Source: an uncultured Azospirillum sp.
Lineage (GTDB): Bacteria > Pseudomonadota > Alphaproteobacteria > RF32 > CAG-239
Length of the DNA: 20,869 nt
Assembly (NCBI GenBank): GCA_900539605.1
Contig: UQCS01000027.1
Location: 1-20,869 of the forward strand
Reading direction: 5' to 3'
Numbering within the stretch: position 1 is the first letter of the stretch; each line of letters starts with the position of its first letter. Made by a program: the position numbers and the translations under genes. The notes below the pieces were generated by a model, which was not told where the DNA came from, did no database searches, and saw only the letters and a list, made by a program, of their open reading frames with translations. This document shows positions 1 through 7,805 of this stretch, piece after piece.

Positions 1-40
1 TGCAGTGCGGCTTGCTTCTTTCAAATTTCTCTTTTGCCAT
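1..40 (-). CDS. tuf: Elongation factor Tu, N-terminal fragment (partial)
   Basis: The reverse strand starts at an ATG at 40-38 and reads MAKEKFERSKPHC before leaving the window. This matches the highly conserved beginning of EF-Tu, the GTPase that delivers aminoacyl-tRNA to the ribosome. A Shine-Dalgarno sequence (AGGAAGA, 48-54) sits 7 nt upstream of the ATG. The gene follows tRNA-Tyr and tRNA-Gly on the same strand. That resembles the classical bacterial arrangement in which tuf is co-transcribed behind tRNA genes (for example the E. coli tufB operon). Only 13 codons are visible. The identity rests on this short, very characteristic segment plus the context. Confidence 0.85.
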   Translation of the reverse strand, partial: MAKEKFERSKPHC

Positions 41-91
41 TTATCTGTCTTCCTATTTGTGTTGTTAAAACCAAAATCTTGATCAAAAATT

Positions 92-165
92 TGGAGCGGG
101 TGAGGGGAATCGAACCCCCGTCATAAGCTTGGAAGGCTTCTGCTCTACCATTGAGCTACACCCGC
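92..165 (-). tRNA. tRNA-Gly (anticodon TCC)
   Basis: The reverse strand folds as a complete cloverleaf. The 5' acceptor strand GCGGGTG (159-165) pairs with CACCCGC (96-102). The D-arm contains TAGCTCAATGGTAGAGCA, the anticodon loop is CTTCCAA with TCC at 131-133, and the T-arm contains GGTTCGATTCC. The discriminator base is U, as in bacterial tRNA-Gly, and the CCA end is encoded (92-94). The gene lies between tRNA-Tyr and tuf and is probably processed from their common transcript. Confidence 0.96.
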
Positions 166-203
166 GCAAAGAATGTTCTTGCATCAAGCCCGTCGAATTA
201 AAA

Positions 204-289
204 TGGTGGAGGGGGAAAGATTCGAACTTTCGTAGACTAAAGTCGACGGATTTACAGTCCGTTGCATTTGACCGCTCTGCCACCCCTCC
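204..289 (-). tRNA. tRNA-Tyr (anticodon GTA)
   Basis: The reverse strand gives an 86-nt class II tRNA with a long variable arm, as expected for bacterial tRNA-Tyr. The acceptor stem is GGAGGGG (283-289) with CCCCTCC (208-214). The anticodon loop contains CTGTAAA with GTA at 253-255. The variable arm forms a short stem, the T-arm contains GTTCGAAT, the discriminator is A, and CCA is encoded (204-206). It is the first gene of the apparent tRNA-Tyr/tRNA-Gly/tuf transcript. Confidence 0.96.
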
Positions 290-309
290 ATGAAAATTCA
301 GACTGAGGG

Positions 310-332
310 AAAAAGGAGTTGAAATCCTTTTT
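310..332 (-). promoter_or_regulatory. Small hairpin with U-tract in the leader ahead of tRNA-Tyr
   Basis: AAAAAGGA (310-317) and TCCTTTTT (325-332) form a perfect 8-bp stem with a 7-nt loop. On the reverse strand the stem ends in a run of T, so it resembles a weak intrinsic terminator. It lies downstream of the candidate tRNA/tuf promoter, in the transcribed leader. It could terminate read-through from the gene at 387-2093, or act as a leader processing or attenuation element. The stem has only three G-C pairs in eight, so function is uncertain. Confidence 0.3.
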
Positions 333-349
333 GCAAATTTCATTCTTGC

Positions 350-378
350 AAATAATAGCATTTTGCTCAAGTTGTCAA
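350..378 (-). promoter_or_regulatory. Candidate sigma-70 promoter of the tRNA-Tyr/tRNA-Gly/tuf operon
   Basis: On the reverse strand a perfect -35 box, TTGACA (378-373), is followed by an AT-rich -10 region. TATTAT (357-352) gives a 15-bp spacer and TTATTT (355-350) gives 17 bp. It lies between the stop codon of the kinase/nucleotidyltransferase gene (387) and tRNA-Tyr (289), the expected place for the promoter of a strongly expressed stable-RNA/tuf operon. It was found by eye only. Confidence 0.55.
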
Positions 379-386
379 CACCTTTT

Positions 387-2093
387 TTATTTATGCCTGT
401 GAATTTTTATTTCGGCAGCTTCAAGCGCGGCGGGGGTGCCGACATGGAAAAACTCGGCTTCATTAATGACAAACCCAAGCTTTCCGCGGCTTTGTGCCAC
501 GTCAAACAAATCGCGCAGTGAAAATTTTTCGCTTTCGACGCCATCAAAAATTTTGTGGCTGACAATTGAAACGCCGCCGAACATATAGGGAAAGCCGGCT
601 GTTTTGGCGGCATTGCGTTCCGGCAGGCCGTTGCGGTCGATCCGATAGTCGCCGATACCGCGGTCGCCGCACACATCTTCCAGTTTTTGGAGCAGCAGCA
701 GAATATCATATTTATTTTCATCCCAGGCGTCGATCATGCGCCACAAAGCCGGTTTGTAGCCGTGGTCAATGTAAAAGACGTCGCTGTTAATTACGAAAAA
801 GGCGGAATCGGATAACAACGGCAACGCTTTTTTGACGCCACCTCCGGTTTCGAGGGCTTGGACCTCTTCGGAAAAATGAATTTCAAAATCGGGATGGACG
901 CTTAAAAGATGTTCGCGGATCATCTCACCTTTGTAACAAAGATTGACGACGATATTGCGGATGTTTACTTCTTTCAGGCGATCAAAGTTGTAGTCGATCA
1001 GTGCACGGTTACAGACCTTTATCAGCGGTTTTGGGCAGTCGTCGGTCAGACTTTGCATCCGGGTGCCACGGCCGGCGGCCATCAGCATGGCCTGTCTTAT
1101 CGGTTTGCGGGCAGGCGTCCGGCGTAATTCTTGCGGCATCCGGCGTTCAAGCCACTGGCGCATCTCCGCCAGTTTGGGATAAACGAGAGCCTGTTCAAGC
1201 ATTTGCCACGTTTGCGGAATATACTGCAGATAACGTTCTTTTTGGTTTACCATGCTTAAAGTGGTAAAACGTCCCAAAACCCGCAGATGACGATACATTG
1301 ACAAAAAGGCATAAGAATCTTCAAAATCCTGGCGGTTGACATTTTCGAGTGTGGCAAAAAAAGAATCTTTAACCGCAGCAATGACTTGCGGTGAAGCGGT
1401 ACGGCGATCGGCAGCCAGCAGACTGACGATATCGTAAGTCAGCGGTCCCCACATTGCATCCTGAAAGTCGATAACGGCGCAATCGGCATGACCGGGTGGC
1501 AACATGATGTTGTCAATATGATAATCCCACAGAACCAAACGCTGCGGAACACGAAAAGCCATTTCGGACAGACGTTCGAAAATCTCGAGAAATTCTTTTT
1601 CGGCATCATCGGGCAGCGGAAAACCGGCAGCCATCGGAAAGTACCATTGGGTAAACAGGCGGACGTCGTCGATGATGCGACGGCGCGATAACTCACCGGC
1701 ACATTGCGGCCTTTCGCGTATGGCGGCGATTTTAGAAATCGCTTCTCCCGCCTTTTGGTAAAGCGTCATTTCATTGTCGGCGGTGAGCGTTTTGGTAATT
1801 GTGAGGTCGCCGAGATCCTCCAGCAACAGAAATCCGTTGTCAAAATCTTTGGCCATAACTGTAGGAACATATACGCCGCGGCGGCGCAGAAAGTCGGAAA
1901 GTTCGACAAACTCGCGGGTTCGGCAGCGGCAGCCTTCGTCGTCCATCACAACGGCGGTGGTGCCCCCGGCAAAAAAAGCCCGGTAATATTTACGGCTGGA
2001 AGCGTCGGCTGTTAACGGCCGAATCTCAAAATCGGCAGCGGAATGTTTACGGATAAAGTCTTGCATTTTTGCGGTACGGTCGAGATTTTCCAT
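387..2093 (-). CDS. AmgK-MurU fusion: MurNAc/GlcNAc anomeric kinase plus MurNAc-1-phosphate uridylyltransferase
   Basis: This 568-aa protein has two domains. Residues 1-320 are an aminoglycoside-phosphotransferase-type kinase of the AmgK group. Its Brenner-like motif is LVLWDYHIDNIM (catalytic D190, metal ligand N195), followed by VIDFQDA (D209). Residues 333-568 are a sugar-nucleotide pyrophosphorylase of the MurU type: LMAAGRGTRM (337-346), CPKPLIKV around K355, LETGGG (414-419), NSD (436-438) and HVGTP near the C-terminus. In known bacteria AmgK phosphorylates MurNAc (and GlcNAc) at C1, and MurU transfers UMP to give UDP-MurNAc, bypassing de novo synthesis and fosfomycin-sensitive MurA. 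AmgK and MurU are usually separate proteins; here they are one chain. The start at 2093 is preferred over 2138 because AGGAG (2107-2103) lies 9 nt upstream. Substrate is inferred from family resemblance. Confidence 0.85.
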   Translation of the reverse strand: MENLDRTAKMQDFIRKHSAADFEIRPLTADASSRKYYRAFFAGGTTAVVMDDEGCRCRTREFVELSDFLRRRGVYVPTVMAKDFDNGFLLLEDLGDLTITKTLTADNEMTLYQKAGEAISKIAAIRERPQCAGELSRRRIIDDVRLFTQWYFPMAAGFPLPDDAEKEFLEIFERLSEMAFRVPQRLVLWDYHIDNIMLPPGHADCAVIDFQDAMWGPLTYDIVSLLAADRRTASPQVIAAVKDSFFATLENVNRQDFEDSYAFLSMYRHLRVLGRFTTLSMVNQKERYLQYIPQTWQMLEQALVYPKLAEMRQWLERRMPQELRRTPARKPIRQAMLMAAGRGTRMQSLTDDCPKPLIKVCNRALIDYNFDRLKEVNIRNIVVNLCYKGEMIREHLLSVHPDFEIHFSEEVQALETGGGVKKALPLLSDSAFFVINSDVFYIDHGYKPALWRMIDAWDENKYDILLLLQKLEDVCGDRGIGDYRIDRNGLPERNAAKTAGFPYMFGGVSIVSHKIFDGVESEKFSLRDLFDVAQSRGKLGFVINEAEFFHVGTPAALEAAEIKIHRHK

Positions 2094-2180
2094 TGACCAC
2101 AACTCCTGAAATGTTATTATTTGCCTAAAGCCGAGCATAAGCGCGAAGCTTTAAAATATCCTTAAAAGCAAGGAGGGAAC

Positions 2181-2828
2181 ATGAAGCACAAATACGCAGT
2201 ATTTGATTGGGATGGAACGCTGGCAGACACTTACCCGGTGATTTCGGCGGCATATGATTATACCTTTGATAAAATGGGACTGCTTAGGATTCCGTACGAT
2301 GAAGTTAAAAGAATTACCAGTACCCTGCAAAATAAAGATACTTTAGGATACATTTTTAAAGAACGTCGGAATGAAGCGGCTGCTTATTTTTACGAATATA
2401 TCGAAAAGTATCATACCGATCGTCTGGCTGCGATGCCGGGTGCGGCCGAGCTGCTGGAATACTGCCGCCGGGCCGGGATGGAGATTTATCTGATTACCAA
2501 TAAAAAGACTCGTTTTATTCACGAAGAAATAGAAAAGCTGGGTTTTGGCGCTTATTTTAAAAAAGTGGTGGCGGCCGGAGAATATGAGCAGGACAAGCCT
2601 CATCCGGCAGCCTGCCATGCCGTTTTTGACCATTGTGTGCCGCCGGCGCAGCAAATTGTCGTCATCGGCGACGGTGAAGCCGATGTTAAAACGGCGGCTT
2701 GTTATGATGATGACAACAATAAAGCGGCCGTGGTTATTTATGATCCGAATCACAAATACGGCGGCGCGCTGCCGACTCTTAAGGTTGACAGTTTGGCAGA
2801 GGTTATTGATTTTCTTGAGAAAAACTAA
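2181..2828 (+). CDS. HAD-superfamily phosphatase, phosphoglycolate-phosphatase-like
   Basis: This is a 215-aa cytoplasmic hydrolase. HAD motif I is FDWDGTLADT, with nucleophile D9 and acid/base D11. A helical cap follows, then motif II (LITNKKT), the motif III lysine in EQDKPHP, and motif IV GDGEADVKTA. Length and cap type fit the Gph/phosphoglycolate phosphatase subgroup, but substrate cannot be read from the sequence and pyrophosphatase or nucleotidase activity is possible. AAGGAGGG lies just upstream of the ATG. The gene is divergent from the AmgK-MurU fusion and begins the run of plus-strand genes that continues with rlmB. Confidence 0.8.
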   Translation: MKHKYAVFDWDGTLADTYPVISAAYDYTFDKMGLLRIPYDEVKRITSTLQNKDTLGYIFKERRNEAAAYFYEYIEKYHTDRLAAMPGAAELLEYCRRAGMEIYLITNKKTRFIHEEIEKLGFGAYFKKVVAAGEYEQDKPHPAACHAVFDHCVPPAQQIVVIGDGEADVKTAACYDDDNNKAAVVIYDPNHKYGGALPTLKVDSLAEVIDFLEKN

Positions 2829-2885
2829 ATAATTTGAAATATGGCTTCCGGTTAAACGGCAGAGGCTTATGGGGAGAAAAACAAA

Positions 2886-3608
2886 ATGCAAAACAAAAAT
2901 CAGGTGGTTATTTACGGACGGCATGCCGTTTGTGCAGCGCTGAACAATCAGCAGCGTAAAATCGTGCGGGTGATGTGTCTGAAAGAGAATGCCGCCGAGC
3001 TTAAAGGGCTGCTGTCCGATAACAAAATCGTGATCGTCGAACGCCGCGAGTTGGAAAAACTGCTGCCCCGAGACGCCGTTCATCAGGGAATGGCGGCGAT
3101 TGCCGAAATGCTGCCGGGAATTTCTTTGGAAGAATTGTGTGAACAGGCGCGTGTGAACGAAAGCGCCTGCGTTCTGCTTCTGGATCAGGTAACCGATCCG
3201 CAAAACATCGGTGCCATTATCCGTTCCTGTGCGGCTTTTAACGTGTTGGCACTGGTGGTACAGGATAAAAATTCACCGCAGGAAAGCGGGGCGCTGCTTA
3301 AAGCGGCTGCCGGAACTTTTGAATTGGTGCCGGTCTGCCGGGTTACCAACCTTTCGCGGGCAATTGACAAGTTGAAAAAAGAAGGTTTTTGGGCAGTCGG
3401 AATGGACGGTTATGCCACCGCTGACGTCAGCACATTGCCCAAGGACGGAAAATTGGCGGTGGTTATGGGCAGCGAAGGGGCCGGCATGCGTCGCCTGGTT
3501 GAAGAATCGTGCGATATGACGGTGCGGCTGCCGATCAATCCGCAGGTGGAAAGCCTTAACGTGTCGACCGCGGCGGCGGTGGTTTTGTATGAAATTAACC
3601 GAAAATAG
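2886..3608 (+). CDS. rlmB: 23S rRNA (guanosine-2'-O-)-methyltransferase RlmB (TrmH/SpoU family)
   Basis: This 240-aa protein has an N-terminal substrate-binding domain starting VIYGRHAVCAAL (residues about 8-19). The SPOUT methyltransferase domain has motif 1 LDQVTDPQNIGAIIRSC, motif 2 VMGSEGAGMRRL and motif 3 LPINPQVESLNVSTAAAV, which form the knotted SAM site. RlmB methylates G2251 (E. coli numbering) in the 23S rRNA P-loop. Length and motifs are those of RlmB rather than the tRNA-specific TrmH, though closely related SpoU enzymes differ mainly in target. GGGGAG (2871-2876) lies 9 nt ahead of the ATG. The stop codon overlaps the ribosome-binding site of the following ABC ATPase gene. Confidence 0.87.
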   Translation: MQNKNQVVIYGRHAVCAALNNQQRKIVRVMCLKENAAELKGLLSDNKIVIVERRELEKLLPRDAVHQGMAAIAEMLPGISLEELCEQARVNESACVLLLDQVTDPQNIGAIIRSCAAFNVLALVVQDKNSPQESGALLKAAAGTFELVPVCRVTNLSRAIDKLKKEGFWAVGMDGYATADVSTLPKDGKLAVVMGSEGAGMRRLVEESCDMTVRLPINPQVESLNVSTAAAVVLYEINRK

Positions 3609-3617
3609 GAGAGCCTG

Positions 3618-4340
3618 ATGGCGGCAAATATCGAAGTTTGCGATTTGAGCAAAAATTATGACGCCATCCGGGCAGTCGATAACATCAGTTTTAAGGCTTC
3701 GGAGGGCGAAGTGATCGCCCTTTTGGGACCGAACGGTGCCGGCAAATCGACGTTGATGAATATGATTGCCGGATATCTGGCGCCGAGCCGCGGCAATATT
3801 TTTATCCGCGGTCGCAATATTCGCGATTTTCCGCTGGCGGTGAAAAATGATATCGGTTTTTTGCCCGAAGGGTCTCCGCTCTATTCCGATCTGACGGTTC
3901 ACGAGTTTCTTGAATATATGGCAGGTTTGCGGCTGTTGGATAAAACGGCGGTGAATGAGGCGATAAAGACTGCCAAGATAGAAAATGTGGCGACACAAAA
4001 AATCGAAACCCTGTCCAAAGGCTATCAGCGCCGGGTCGGCTTTGCCCAAAGCATCCTTTCCGATCCGCCGATTTTGTTGTTGGATGAGCCGACCGACGGG
4101 TTGGATCCTAACCAGAAACATCATATTCGCGATTTGATTGCCCGGATGGGACGTCAAAAGACGATCATGATTTCGACACATCTTCTGGAAGAAGCCGAAA
4201 CGATATGCAATCGGGTTATTCTGATCAGCGCCGGTCGGGTTGTTGCCGACGGTACGCCGGCAGAAATCATTGTCAAAAGCGGAAAGAAAAGTCTGGAAGA
4301 AGCTTTTCGGCAGTTAACCATTACTGAAGACGAGGTGTAA
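3618..4340 (+). CDS. ABC transporter ATP-binding protein, GldA-like
   Basis: This 240-aa nucleotide-binding subunit has all the expected motifs. Walker A is GPNGAGKST (37-45), the signature is LSKGYQRR (132-139), Walker B is ILLLDEPTDGLDP (152-164) and the switch histidine is H188 in MISTHLL. It belongs to the ABC-2 (DrrA/GldA-like) ATPase group. The next gene begins immediately after its stop codon and encodes an ABC-2 permease fused to GldG-like parts, so the two probably form one complex at the inner membrane. AGGAGA at 3607-3612 overlaps the rlmB stop, which suggests translational coupling. Cargo is unknown. In Bacteroidota the homologous GldAFG complex is linked to gliding, but related sets occur in many non-gliding bacteria. 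Confidence 0.88.
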   Translation: MAANIEVCDLSKNYDAIRAVDNISFKASEGEVIALLGPNGAGKSTLMNMIAGYLAPSRGNIFIRGRNIRDFPLAVKNDIGFLPEGSPLYSDLTVHEFLEYMAGLRLLDKTAVNEAIKTAKIENVATQKIETLSKGYQRRVGFAQSILSDPPILLLDEPTDGLDPNQKHHIRDLIARMGRQKTIMISTHLLEEAETICNRVILISAGRVVADGTPAEIIVKSGKKSLEEAFRQLTITEDEV

Positions 4341-7300
4341 ATGAAAAAATTGTGGGTCGTGACCAAAAACGAATTGCGGCGCTATTTTATTTCACCGTTG
4401 GCTTATGTGTATTTGATCGCTTTTTTGCTGTTGAACGGTTCGTTTGCGGTTTATTTCGGTCATTTTATCGACCGCGGAACTGCCGATCTCGGCTCTATGT
4501 TTGCTTTTCAGCCCTGGCTCTATCTGTTGTTTATTCCCGGTATTTCGATGCGGTTGTGGGCGGAAGAATTTCGAAGTAAGACGGTGGTACAATTGCTAAC
4601 AATGCCGGTTTCGGTTTCGACCCTGGTATGGGGAAAGTTTTTGGCTTCGTGGATTTTTGCGGGTGTTGCTCTGATTTTGACTTTTCCGTTTTGGCTGACG
4701 GTCAATTATCTCGGCAACCCTGACAACGGCGTTATCGCCCTTGGTTATGTCGGCAGTTGGGTGTTGGCGGGATGCATGCTGGCGATTTCGCAAACGATGT
4801 CGGCTCTGACGCGTAATCAGGTGATTGCGTTGGTGTTAGCGGTCATTGTTAATTTTTTGTTTTTTTTGAGCGGAGTCGAGTATGTTCTGGGCTTTTTCCG
4901 TCTGTTTGCGCCGACGACGGTGGTGGATATGGTCGCTTCTTTCAGCTTTCTGATTCATTTCGGCTCGATGACCGGCGGGCTGCTGGAACTGAGAGATATT
5001 GTCTTTTTCGCTTCGGTAATTATGTTATTTAACGTCACCACTATCCTGGTGGTCAGTTTTCGCACGTCGGGAACTTCGCGCTGGCTCAAATCGACTCAGG
5101 CCGGTTATTACATGTTGTTCTTTTTGCTGTTGCTGAGCGCTTTTGCGGGCTTGAACATGACGGCCAACCATTTTTTGCAAACCCGCCGCTATGATTTCAG
5201 CGAAGAAAAGCTCTATACCCTGACACCGTCGTCGCGGCAGGTGTTGGACAATCTTCCCGAACCGGTTTTGGCAAAGCTTTATTATTCGCCGTTGTTGGGG
5301 CAACGTAACCCGGAAATGCGATTGATGTTTGACCGCGTGCGGCTGTTGCTGGAACAGTTTTCAAAGTTGGCGCCGCAAAAGTTCAGTTACAAAATCTATA
5401 ATCCGCAGCCGCTAGATGACGCGGAAGACGAAGCAATTGCCGCCGGTATGCAGCCGCTGCCGCTGGTTGATGCCAACCAAAACGGTTTTTTCGGGCTGAT
5501 ATTAAGCGACAGCGCCGACCGTCATGAAAAAATACCGTTTTTTGCGTTGGAGCGCTATCCCTATTTGGAGCAGGATTTAGTCGAGGCGGTCTATCGGTTG
5601 TATCATCATAAGAAAGTGTTGGGCCTGATCGGCAGCCTTCCGGTTTTTGACACGCCGTTCGAAGGCGGATATGTGTCGCCGCGCTGGAATATCATGACAG
5701 AAATCGAAAAACTTTATGATGTCAAAGTCGTTAATAAAGCGGAGGATTTGAGTCAGATTGACGTCTTGATGATTATTCATCCGCTGCGACTGACCGATGA
5801 AATCGTTTCCGGAATTAAGCATTATTCCGAACTGGGCGGCAAGACGTTGCTGCTGTTGGATACGGCGGCGGAAGCGTCGCGGATTTTTTCACCTGACAAT
5901 ATTGAGTTTTATCCGTCCAACCTCAACGGTCTGGACAAATTCTGGGGCTTTCGTTTTTATAACGAACTGGTGGTGGCCGATCTTGACAATTCGATTACGG
6001 TCGACGCCACCAAGAACTATTCGACTAACCCAGTGTTTACTCAGGACGTGGTACAGTTTGTGGTGCCGGCGACCGCAATGAATCCCGATTTTGCTGCCAC
6101 CCGCAATTTGCAGGGAATTTTGTTTGCTTCGGCATCGGCGTTGGTTCCGGAAGGCAATCGCAGTCTGTTTGTGCCACTGATCAAAGCCGATGAAAATTCC
6201 GGGGTTTTAAGTTCCGGCGTGGTGTATGAAGGCAAAAATCCGGCCGACCTGCTGGGACTGTTCAAACCGGACGGCAAGTTAAAGTTTTTGGCGGCGCTAC
6301 TGGTGGAAAAGAATCAGCGGAATCCGTTTGAAGTGATTGTGGTTGCGGATACCGATTTTATTTATGATACGTTCTGGAGCAGCAGCCGCACTATTTTGGA
6401 AAACAATTATTTCATTCCGTTGTATGACAATGCCAACTTTGTGCTTAATGCGCTGGATTATTTGTCCGGTGATGACGTTTTGGTCGATCTGCGCGGCCGT
6501 ACCCGCAAAATTCGCCGTTTTGAGGGGCTTGAAAAGTTGCGTAAAGATAATTTGCGCGTTTTTCGAACCCGGGAAAACGAAATTTTCAAACAAATAGAAC
6601 GGACTAAAACCGCATTGCAGGAAGTTTTTGTAAAAAGAGAATTTGAAGGGCGCGACAGCTTTTCGCCCGATGAACTGGCCGTCATTGCTGGAACCCGGCA
6701 GAAACTAGACGATCTGCGCCGGGAACTGGCAGAAATTCGAACCGGTATGCACCGTAATATCGAACAAACCGCTCTGGTGATCAAATTTGTGAACATCTAT
6801 CTGGTGTCACTGTTGATTGCAGCAGCGTTAGGCCTGGCCGGATTGAGGAATTTCTGGCGCCGGCGCCGCATCGGTACGAATCTTTTTCAGATTTCGTTTA
6901 ATCGTGAATTCAAGGTGGCCGGTACAATATCGCTGTTGTTGTTGGCGGCAGGAATAACTTCGTTTTGGTTAAGCAACCGTAATGCGGTAGATCTGTATGA
7001 AAACCGGCCGGTATTTGAAGATTTGGCGGCAGAGCTTAACCGGGTGGAGAAAATTTCACTGACATCAGCTGCCGGAAGTTTGCATTTTTATAAAGAAAAC
7101 AATATTTGGAAACTGGAAGGCTATCCTTGCTTGCCGGTTTATCAGGAACGAATACGGCGTTTTCTCGCTTCGTTGGCGGCAGCGGTGTATTATGAAAAGA
7201 AATCGGACAAAGCCGAATATTTGTCGCGTTTCGGTCTGGCGCCGGCAGCAGCCAAATATTCTCCGGCGACGGAAGTGTTGTTGGAGGGAGAAAACGGCAA

Positions 7301-7805
7301 AAAACTTGCGGATTTTTCAATCGGCAAATATGACATTGACATCGGTCGCGGCGCCCGGGCTGCTTATATACGTTTTGCCGACAAGTTTCAGGTATGGATG
7401 GTGAAAGCGGATTTGATCGATTTGTCGACGGCGGCCAACGATTGGACTTACAGCAGTTTGTGGAATCTGCGTTTCGGCCGCCTGAGCGGTTTTAACGGCA
7501 GCAACAATCTCAATCGTACGACCGAATTGGTCAAAACGCTGCTGAACACCGCATTTGTCGATTCCGCCGAAGGTGAGGCTGAGGGGGAGAAAGTGTTGTC
7601 GCTGAGGCTTGACGTCGAAAATGCGGTGCAGACAGAGATTGACATTTGGCAAAATGAGGGGCATATCTATGCCGATTATATTTTTGATTCGGCAGGCGAG
7701 AAGGGATATCTCGGCTTTTTTGCCGAAACGGCGGCCAAATGCCGTTATGAGATCAGTAAGGATAATTTAAAGAAGATAGAAGATGTCGTTGTTACCGTCC
7801 GATAA
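4341..7805 (+). CDS. ABC-2 permease / GldG-like / DUF4340-like triple fusion membrane protein
   Basis: The predicted protein has 1154 aa. Residues 1-241 form a GldF-type ABC-2 permease with about six hydrophobic segments and a characteristic MRLWAEEFRSKT loop (70-81). A seventh segment (256-274) leads into a large extracytoplasmic GldG-like region (about 285-800), which opens with YDFSEEKLYTLTPSSRQVL and ends in a charged, probably coiled-coil stretch (730-805). Two further hydrophobic segments (813-834, 857-877) precede a DUF4340-like domain (about 880-1154) with the typical SRFGLAP and DWTYSSLWNLR motifs. In most genomes these are two or three adjacent genes; here the frame is continuous with no visible break. 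The gene starts directly after the ABC ATPase stop (TAAATG). Transported substrate is unknown. Family assignment is by recognition, not by search. Confidence 0.82.
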   Translation: MKKLWVVTKNELRRYFISPLAYVYLIAFLLLNGSFAVYFGHFIDRGTADLGSMFAFQPWLYLLFIPGISMRLWAEEFRSKTVVQLLTMPVSVSTLVWGKFLASWIFAGVALILTFPFWLTVNYLGNPDNGVIALGYVGSWVLAGCMLAISQTMSALTRNQVIALVLAVIVNFLFFLSGVEYVLGFFRLFAPTTVVDMVASFSFLIHFGSMTGGLLELRDIVFFASVIMLFNVTTILVVSFRTSGTSRWLKSTQAGYYMLFFLLLLSAFAGLNMTANHFLQTRRYDFSEEKLYTLTPSSRQVLDNLPEPVLAKLYYSPLLGQRNPEMRLMFDRVRLLLEQFSKLAPQKFSYKIYNPQPLDDAEDEAIAAGMQPLPLVDANQNGFFGLILSDSADRHEKIPFFALERYPYLEQDLVEAVYRLYHHKKVLGLIGSLPVFDTPFEGGYVSPRWNIMTEIEKLYDVKVVNKAEDLSQIDVLMIIHPLRLTDEIVSGIKHYSELGGKTLLLLDTAAEASRIFSPDNIEFYPSNLNGLDKFWGFRFYNELVVADLDNSITVDATKNYSTNPVFTQDVVQFVVPATAMNPDFAATRNLQGILFASASALVPEGNRSLFVPLIKADENSGVLSSGVVYEGKNPADLLGLFKPDGKLKFLAALLVEKNQRNPFEVIVVADTDFIYDTFWSSSRTILENNYFIPLYDNANFVLNALDYLSGDDVLVDLRGRTRKIRRFEGLEKLRKDNLRVFRTRENEIFKQIERTKTALQEVFVKREFEGRDSFSPDELAVIAGTRQKLDDLRRELAEIRTGMHRNIEQTALVIKFVNIYLVSLLIAAALGLAGLRNFWRRRRIGTNLFQISFNREFKVAGTISLLLLAAGITSFWLSNRNAVDLYENRPVFEDLAAELNRVEKISLTSAAGSLHFYKENNIWKLEGYPCLPVYQERIRRFLASLAAAVYYEKKSDKAEYLSRFGLAPAAAKYSPATEVLLEGENGKKLADFSIGKYDIDIGRGARAAYIRFADKFQVWMVKADLIDLSTAANDWTYSSLWNLRFGRLSGFNGSNNLNRTTELVKTLLNTAFVDSAEGEAEGEKVLSLRLDVENAVQTEIDIWQNEGHIYADYIFDSAGEKGYLGFFAETAAKCRYEISKDNLKKIEDVVVTVR

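Noticed and set aside
83..370. 95-codon open frame on the reverse strand
   Set aside because: It runs through both tRNA genes; the translation is simply tRNA sequence and the leader.
2343..3203. 286-codon reverse-strand open frame opposite the HAD and rlmB genes
   Set aside because: It spans two genes with clear family motifs on the other strand, lacks recognisable motifs and has no ribosome-binding site; it mirrors the codon bias of the real genes.
3273..4181. 302-codon reverse-strand open frame opposite rlmB and the ABC ATPase
   Set aside because: Antisense shadow of two well-defined genes; the predicted protein is His/Arg/Gln-rich with no domain.
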